From the NCBI GenBank assembly GCA_947630385.1, contig CANRHG010000065.1, forward strand, positions 1 to 9,018: 9,018 nucleotides of DNA, given 5' to 3'. A program made the position numbers and the translations under genes. The DNA is from an uncultured Eubacteriaceae bacterium. Its GTDB lineage: Bacteria > Bacillota > Clostridia > Eubacteriales > Eubacteriaceae. Shown piece by piece: positions 5,729 through 9,018 of this stretch (positions are counted from its first letter, which is position 1; every line of letters begins with the position of its first letter). Below the pieces are notes generated by a model. That model did not search any database, had not been told where the DNA came from, and worked only from the letters and a program-made list of their open reading frames with translations.

Positions 5729-5734
5729 AAGGAG
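5729..5734 (+). promoter_or_regulatory. Orphan ribosome binding site
   Basis: AAGGAG lies eight bases before an ATT codon at 5743 where an ATG would be expected. It suggests that a small gene once started here. Confidence 0.4.
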
Positions 5735-5742
5735 AAACTTAA

Positions 5743-5935
5743 ATTGGCGGCTTATACAAACGTAAAATTGAATTAGAACCCGTCGTAGAAGAGAAAGTTG
5801 AAATAAGGTAGTGAAAGTGAAACTTACGTCAAAGAATATCTAAAATTGCAGGACCTGGAAGAAGAAATAGAGGAAGAAAAATCAAAACTTTTAACCTTCG
5901 AAAAACGGTCGGAGTCCCGAGATGATCAAAATTGA
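5743..5935 (+). pseudogene. Decayed small ORF, unidentified
   Basis: Behind AAGGAG (5729-5734), frame 1 reads IGGLYKRKIELEPVVEEK and on to TAG at 5809. A shift of one base near 5807 continues the charged sequence as GSESETYVKEYLKLQDLEEE and on to TGA at 5933-5935. Joined, this would be about 64 residues, starting at ATT instead of ATG and needing one frameshift. Glu/Lys richness continues across the junction, which makes a single damaged gene more likely than chance. I do not recognise the family. Its stop overlaps a possible start at 5922, the arrangement of a two-gene operon. Confidence 0.4.
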
Positions 5936-5966
5936 TTTACCCAATACCAGCCCTAATCGTGACTAG
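5922..5966 (+). pseudogene. Possible truncated start of a second small gene
   Basis: ATG at 5922 begins MIKIDLPNTSPNRD followed by TAG at 5964-5966, with CGGAG at 5909-5913 as a plausible ribosome binding site. The start lies inside the last codons of the preceding decayed ORF. At 14 codons it could only be the stub of a lost gene or chance. No family is assigned. Confidence 0.22.
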
Positions 5967-5991
5967 TTCCCGTGAAAAAAACCAAATTTTT

Positions 5992-6014
5992 TGGAACCAC
6001 GGATGGAACCACGG
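5992..6014 (+). repeat. Two tandem copies of TGGAACCACGG
   Basis: The 11-base word occurs at 5992-6002 and 6004-6014, a period of 12 with one A between. The first copy also forms one arm of an imperfect hairpin with CCGTG near 5970. Confidence 0.7.
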
Positions 6015-6082
6015 CCACTTTTTCTGTCTTTTAAAAAAAGAAATCTTAAGTTTTCTTTTTCTTAATTCCCCAAAAAAGGAGG

Positions 6083-6121
6083 ACGGCTTAGACCCTCCGG
6101 CCGAAGCCGTTTCTAGTTTTT
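6083..6121 (+). terminator. Possible plus-strand terminator hairpin
   Basis: ACGGCTT (6083-6089) pairs with AAGCCGT (6104-6110) across a 14-base loop and is followed by a T-rich run interrupted by CTAG. Read on the minus strand, the hairpin is followed by a run of six T, so it could act in either direction. Confidence 0.4.
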
Positions 6122-6127
6122 CGGCAT

Positions 6128-6151
6128 AAAAAATAGACCCCGTAGGGTCTA
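6128..6151 (-). terminator. Rho-independent terminator of the purH-purD transcript
   Basis: TAGACCC/GGGTCTA with a four-base loop lies 3 bp past the PurD-like stop codon and, on the minus strand, is followed by six T. Confidence 0.85.
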
Positions 6152-6154
6152 GAT

Positions 6155-7396
6155 TTAAACTTCTTCAGCGACGTCCATCAAATACATTGAATCGTCAATA
6201 TCTAACTTTTCAAGTTCTAGGTAAGCCCGTTTTTTGGCCTCTTCGATCGTCGGCGCCGTGGCCGTGATCGTGATAAAACGGTTCCCGTCTGAGAGGACTT
6301 CATCGTCCGCGAGGCGTGTGTCATTATGGTGGACGTGAACGCCCTGCAGCTTTTCGAGCCCTTCGATGAGGCGTTTTTCCGCCGGCGTTTCGGGAAATTC
6401 TTTATCCGCGACGACGACGCTGACCGAGGCCCCATCGCTTACGTCGATTGGGAGCGAATCGATCTGGTCGTTCATCGACGCGTCGACGACGTGTAAAAAG
6501 TCCGTCGACAGTCTCGGAAGGAAACTGCTCGCCTGAAGATCGTCCAGATTAAAATCCATATCAAGGACCTTCGGGGCTCCGTTCTCGTCTACGGCCATCG
6601 TGATCTCTAAGATCCCGTTGTAGTTTAAGTTTTCATCCAAAAAGCCTTCGAGGATCGGAAGGAGGATGACGTCGTAAATCCGCCTTAAGAGTCGTTCTTC
6701 GGAATCGAAAAACAAGACGTTCGGCGAATACGCGCCAAGGCCTTCGAGTGCCAGACCATTCCCGCCTTTATAGTACTCTCTTGAGGTCTGTACCGGGATG
6801 ATCGCATTATTATCCACGAGACAGACGACCGTTGCGGGATGGCACGGAATATACTCTTCGAGGATGACCTGATTGTTCGGATCTTCCAAGAACATCTTTT
6901 GGGCGACGGTTAGGGCTTCGATGGGCGAAGTCACGATATAGGTATCGCCCCGTTGTTTGGTCCCCAGGCGTACGAGAGCCGGAAAGCCAAAAGCGCCGAC
7001 GCCTTCTTCGAAATCCCTATAAGTATCAAACGTCCGGTGGGCACTCGTCGGAATTTTATAGCGGTCAAAAAACCGGTTTAGGGCCACGCGGTTTTGGTCA
7101 AGTTTGGCCGCTTTCCAGGACGGGGCAAAGACGGGTACGCGTAGCCTTCTTAGATCATCCGCTAGGCCTTCGGCCGTTTCTTTTTCATCACCGATAAAGA
7201 CCAGATCGATCCCCTCGTTTTTGACGAAATCCAAAATTCTTTCTCTGTCGTCGATTGGGATCTTTACGTTAAAAAACTCTCTTCCGGTTCCTGCGTTTCC
7301 GGGAAGGACGTAGATCAGCGGCTCTCTTTCGTTTTTTGCCAGGGCCCGGGCTACGGCGTGCTCCCTGGCTCCCTTTCCAATAACTAAAATCTTCAT
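6155..7396 (-). CDS. purD: PurD-like phosphoribosylamine--glycine ligase, divergent at the active site
   Basis: PurD joins glycine to phosphoribosylamine with ATP in purine synthesis. Length (413 aa), order of blocks and position after purH fit purD. Retained: GKGAREHA at 7-14, PGNAGT at 32-37, EEY at 180-182, GAYSP at 221-225, GAPKVLDMDFN at 273-283, and the C-terminal LADDEVLSDGNRF region. Eroded: the usual PEAPL block reads DEKET (70-74); the glycine-rich ATP loop KADGLAAGKGV reads VRLGTKQRGDTYIV (142-155); GPNTGGMGAYSP reads LALEGLGAYSP; and EFNCRFGDPETQ is reduced to DFN followed by LDDLQ. The frame is intact with no stops, so this is not simple decay. It starts 16 bp after purH behind a weak purine-rich site. 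It could be a PurD with altered residues, a paralogue with another ATP-grasp role, or a recently inactivated enzyme. Family assignment is secure; enzymatic activity is not. Confidence 0.78.
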   Translation of the reverse strand: MKILVIGKGAREHAVARALAKNEREPLIYVLPGNAGTGREFFNVKIPIDDRERILDFVKNEGIDLVFIGDEKETAEGLADDLRRLRVPVFAPSWKAAKLDQNRVALNRFFDRYKIPTSAHRTFDTYRDFEEGVGAFGFPALVRLGTKQRGDTYIVTSPIEALTVAQKMFLEDPNNQVILEEYIPCHPATVVCLVDNNAIIPVQTSREYYKGGNGLALEGLGAYSPNVLFFDSEERLLRRIYDVILLPILEGFLDENLNYNGILEITMAVDENGAPKVLDMDFNLDDLQASSFLPRLSTDFLHVVDASMNDQIDSLPIDVSDGASVSVVVADKEFPETPAEKRLIEGLEKLQGVHVHHNDTRLADDEVLSDGNRFITITATAPTIEEAKKRAYLELEKLDIDDSMYLMDVAEEV

Positions 7397-7412
7397 CTTT
7401 CTCTCTTCTTAC

Positions 7413-8942
7413 TTAAGTGTGCTTAAAGTGTCTTTTACCCGTAAAGACCATCGCTATACCATTTTCGTTGCAAACGTCGATGGAATCCTGATCCCGCACA
7501 GACCCTCCCGGTTGGATAATGGCCGTAATGCCCGCCTCTGCCGCCGCGCGGACGCAGTCGTCAAACGGGAAGAAAGCGTCGCTCGCTAAAACCGAGCCCT
7601 CGGCCTTTTCCCCGGCGTGGGCGATACAGTTTTCGGTCGGCCAGATCCGGTTGACCTGTCCCGGGCCGTTGGCGATCAGGATCTTATCCTTAGCTAAAGA
7701 GATGGCGTTGGACTTTGTATTTTTGACGGCCTTCCACGCGAAGAGCAGGTCTTCCATTTCTTCTGGTGTAGGCTCGCGGTCCGTGACGACTTTTAACTCA
7801 TCGATGAGTTCGTCGTCCGAGTCCTGGATGAGCATTCCCCCGCCGACCGATTTGAACTCATAAGTCTTCGGCTTTTCGGTGATATCTTCGAGTTTAAGTA
7901 ACCTTAAGTTTGGTTTTTCCTTAAATACCTCAAGCGCCTCATCCGTAAAGTCCGGCGCGACGATCACTTCCAAAAAGATCGGTACCATGGCTTTAGCCAT
8001 TTCTTCGTCGACCACCGTGTTCGTGGCGATGATCCCGCCGAAAATCGACGTCGGGTCGGCTTCGTTGGCCCGCACAAAGGCTTCGTAGCCGCTTTCGGCC
8101 GAGGCGATCCCACAGGGGTTGGTGTGTTTGACCGCTACGACCGTCGGCTCGGAGTATTCCTTTAAGATCTCAAGCGCGCCGTTGGTATCGTTGATGTTAT
8201 TATAGGAAAGCTCTTTCCCCTGGAGCTGTATAGCCATCGGTAAAGTCCCGGCGACGTCTTCTACGCTCTTATAAAAACCGGCCCTTTGGTGGGGGTTTTC
8301 CCCATAACGTAGATCCTGGACTTTCGTAAACGTCATCGTTAAGGTTTCACCGAGACTGTCGTCCCCGAGTTGGTCTTTAAAGAAGTTCGCGATCACCGTA
8401 TCGTAGTGGGAGGTATGGACAAAGGCCTTAAGCGCCAGTTTTTCCCTAAACTCGTAGGAGACCCCTTCCCCGCTATTAATCTTGTCGATCACATCATTAT
8501 AGTCGTCTTTACCGGTTAGGACGATCACGTCCTGGAAATTCTTCGCGGCCGAGCGGATCAGGGCCGGACCCCCGATGTCGATTTTTTCGATGCAGTCTTT
8601 AAAATCCGCCCCGCTCTTTACCGTTTCTTCAAACGGGTAAAGGTTGACGCAGACGAGGTCGATCGAAGAAATACCGAGTTCTTCGACCTGTTTTTGGTGG
8701 TCTTCGTTGTCCCTTATGTTTAAAATCGCGCCGTGGATTTTCGGATGCAGGGTTTTTACTCGCCCGTCAAAACACTCGGGAAATTCCGTTACCGAAGTAA
8801 CTTCGGTAACGGAGATACCGTTATCCTGAAGATACTTTGCCGTTCCTCCGCTAGAGATGATCTCCCAACCCTGATTTTTTAAGCACTCGGCCAGGGGCAG
8901 GATCCCTTCTTTCTTAAATACGCTAATTAATGCTCGTTTCAT
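7413..8942 (-). CDS. purH: Bifunctional AICAR transformylase / IMP cyclohydrolase
   Basis: Catalyses the last two steps to IMP: formylation of AICAR with 10-formyl-tetrahydrofolate, then ring closure. The 509-residue protein has the N-terminal MGS-like cyclohydrolase domain (SGGTAKYL at 31-38, DGRVKTLHPKIHG at 59-71) and the transformylase domain with RYGENPHQ, the catalytic KHTNPCG (Lys272-His273), SNAISLAKD, and the C-terminal GSVLASDAFFPF and IIQPGGSVRD blocks, ending GKRHFKH as usual. I start it at the ATG at 8942, because AGGAG lies four bases upstream on that strand and MKRALISVF is the normal N-terminus. An ATG 36 bp further up would add 12 atypical residues and overlap the previous gene's stop. 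It is followed closely by the PurD-like gene, forming a purine operon. A strong inverted repeat lies in its early coding region. Confidence 0.96.
   Translation of the reverse strand: MKRALISVFKKEGILPLAECLKNQGWEIISSGGTAKYLQDNGISVTEVTSVTEFPECFDGRVKTLHPKIHGAILNIRDNEDHQKQVEELGISSIDLVCVNLYPFEETVKSGADFKDCIEKIDIGGPALIRSAAKNFQDVIVLTGKDDYNDVIDKINSGEGVSYEFREKLALKAFVHTSHYDTVIANFFKDQLGDDSLGETLTMTFTKVQDLRYGENPHQRAGFYKSVEDVAGTLPMAIQLQGKELSYNNINDTNGALEILKEYSEPTVVAVKHTNPCGIASAESGYEAFVRANEADPTSIFGGIIATNTVVDEEMAKAMVPIFLEVIVAPDFTDEALEVFKEKPNLRLLKLEDITEKPKTYEFKSVGGGMLIQDSDDELIDELKVVTDREPTPEEMEDLLFAWKAVKNTKSNAISLAKDKILIANGPGQVNRIWPTENCIAHAGEKAEGSVLASDAFFPFDDCVRAAAEAGITAIIQPGGSVRDQDSIDVCNENGIAMVFTGKRHFKHT
8785..8813. 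repeat. Perfect 13-bp inverted repeat inside purH
   Basis: TCCGTTACCGAAG (8785-8797) and CTTCGGTAACGGA (8801-8813) are exact reverse complements around TAA. It covers the codons for VTEVTSVTE, about residues 45-53 of PurH, some 135 bases into the coding region. There is no T run, so it does not look like a terminator. Confidence 0.85.
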
Positions 8943-8970
8943 ATCTCTCCTATAAAATCTTACTACCGGC

Positions 8971-9018
8971 TTAAACACCGAGGCAGCCTATTGGAACGAC
9001 GTAAACGCCGTCCGCCCG
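8971..9018 (-). CDS. 3' end of an upstream gene (15 codons visible)
   Basis: Reading into the window on the minus strand gives RADGVYVVPIGCLGV followed by TAA at 8971-8973, 28 bp before the purH start. The open frame and tight spacing suggest the preceding gene of the purine operon, but 15 residues are too few to name it and the frame could be fortuitous. Confidence 0.4.
   Translation of the reverse strand, partial: RADGVYVVPIGCLGV

Larger units (their letters stand above)
5936..6154. other. Convergent intergenic tail with hairpins and a short direct repeat
   Basis: No convincing gene. It holds a 12-bp direct repeat (5992-6014), an A/T-rich self-complementary stretch around 5973-6002, A/T homopolymer runs to about 6078, and two hairpins at the end. 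An open frame from a TTG at 5932 has no ribosome binding site and encodes low-complexity sequence, so it is not called. Confidence 0.6.

Noticed and set aside
5932..6129. A 65-codon open frame beginning TTG on the plus strand
   Set aside because: No ribosome binding site, low-complexity composition, and the reading includes the tandem repeat and terminator-like hairpin; it looks like chance in AT-rich sequence.
8943..8978. Upstream extension of purH to an ATG at 8978
   Set aside because: The added residues are not part of the PurH family N-terminus, the extension overlaps the stop of the preceding gene, and the ATG at 8942 has a good AGGAG.

Overview
The window reads as a chromosomal segment from a Gram-positive, Bacillota-type bacterium. 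The lineage is inferred from AGGAGG-type ribosome binding sites, a single-polypeptide (alpha2) glycyl-tRNA synthetase, a Na/Pi-cotransporter with a fused PhoU-like tail, and a purH-purD pair. The genus cannot be fixed from sequence alone. Housekeeping genes on both flanks have moderate GC. The middle (about 3430-6130) is visibly AT-richer and looks like an accessory island.

Left part, plus strand: the 3' end of a Na+/phosphate cotransporter-like gene (cut by the window edge), trxB 12 bp downstream with a strong ribosome binding site, then glyQS and a rho-independent terminator at 3410-3432. Right part, minus strand: the last codons of an unidentified gene at the window edge, purH (bifunctional AICAR transformylase/IMP cyclohydrolase), then a PurD-like protein and a terminator at 6128-6151. 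The two gene sets converge on the island.

The island holds a full-length Rpn-type PD-(D/E)XK nuclease (3794-4801) and, in tandem, a degraded second copy of the same roughly 2 kb segment. The duplicated unit begins inside glyS. Copy 2 therefore carries a glyQS relic (4878-4982), the glyQS terminator, the intergenic spacer, a short ORF matching only the C-terminal 98 residues of the nuclease (5346-5633), and the same downstream hairpin. Two deletions in copy 2, of 439 bp in the glyQS relic and about 730 bp in the nuclease gene, account for nearly all the length difference. Behind it lie remains of one or two small genes (5743-5966) that I cannot identify.

The main point of interest is that the short ORF starts at the methionine matching Met238 of the full nuclease. 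In both copies that methionine has a Shine-Dalgarno-like AGGAAGG ten bases upstream. In copy 2 the deletion places the conserved TACAAT box directly in front of this site, giving a compact promoter-RBS-ORF-terminator unit. E. coli Rpn proteins are known to have intragenic C-terminal small proteins that act as antitoxins. I therefore infer that the full-length gene may encode both a nuclease and an internal antitoxin, and that the second copy may be an antitoxin gene freed by duplication and deletion. Secondary points are a PurD-like protein whose ATP-grasp signature motifs are eroded, paired palindromes in the nuclease leader, and a long perfect inverted repeat inside purH.
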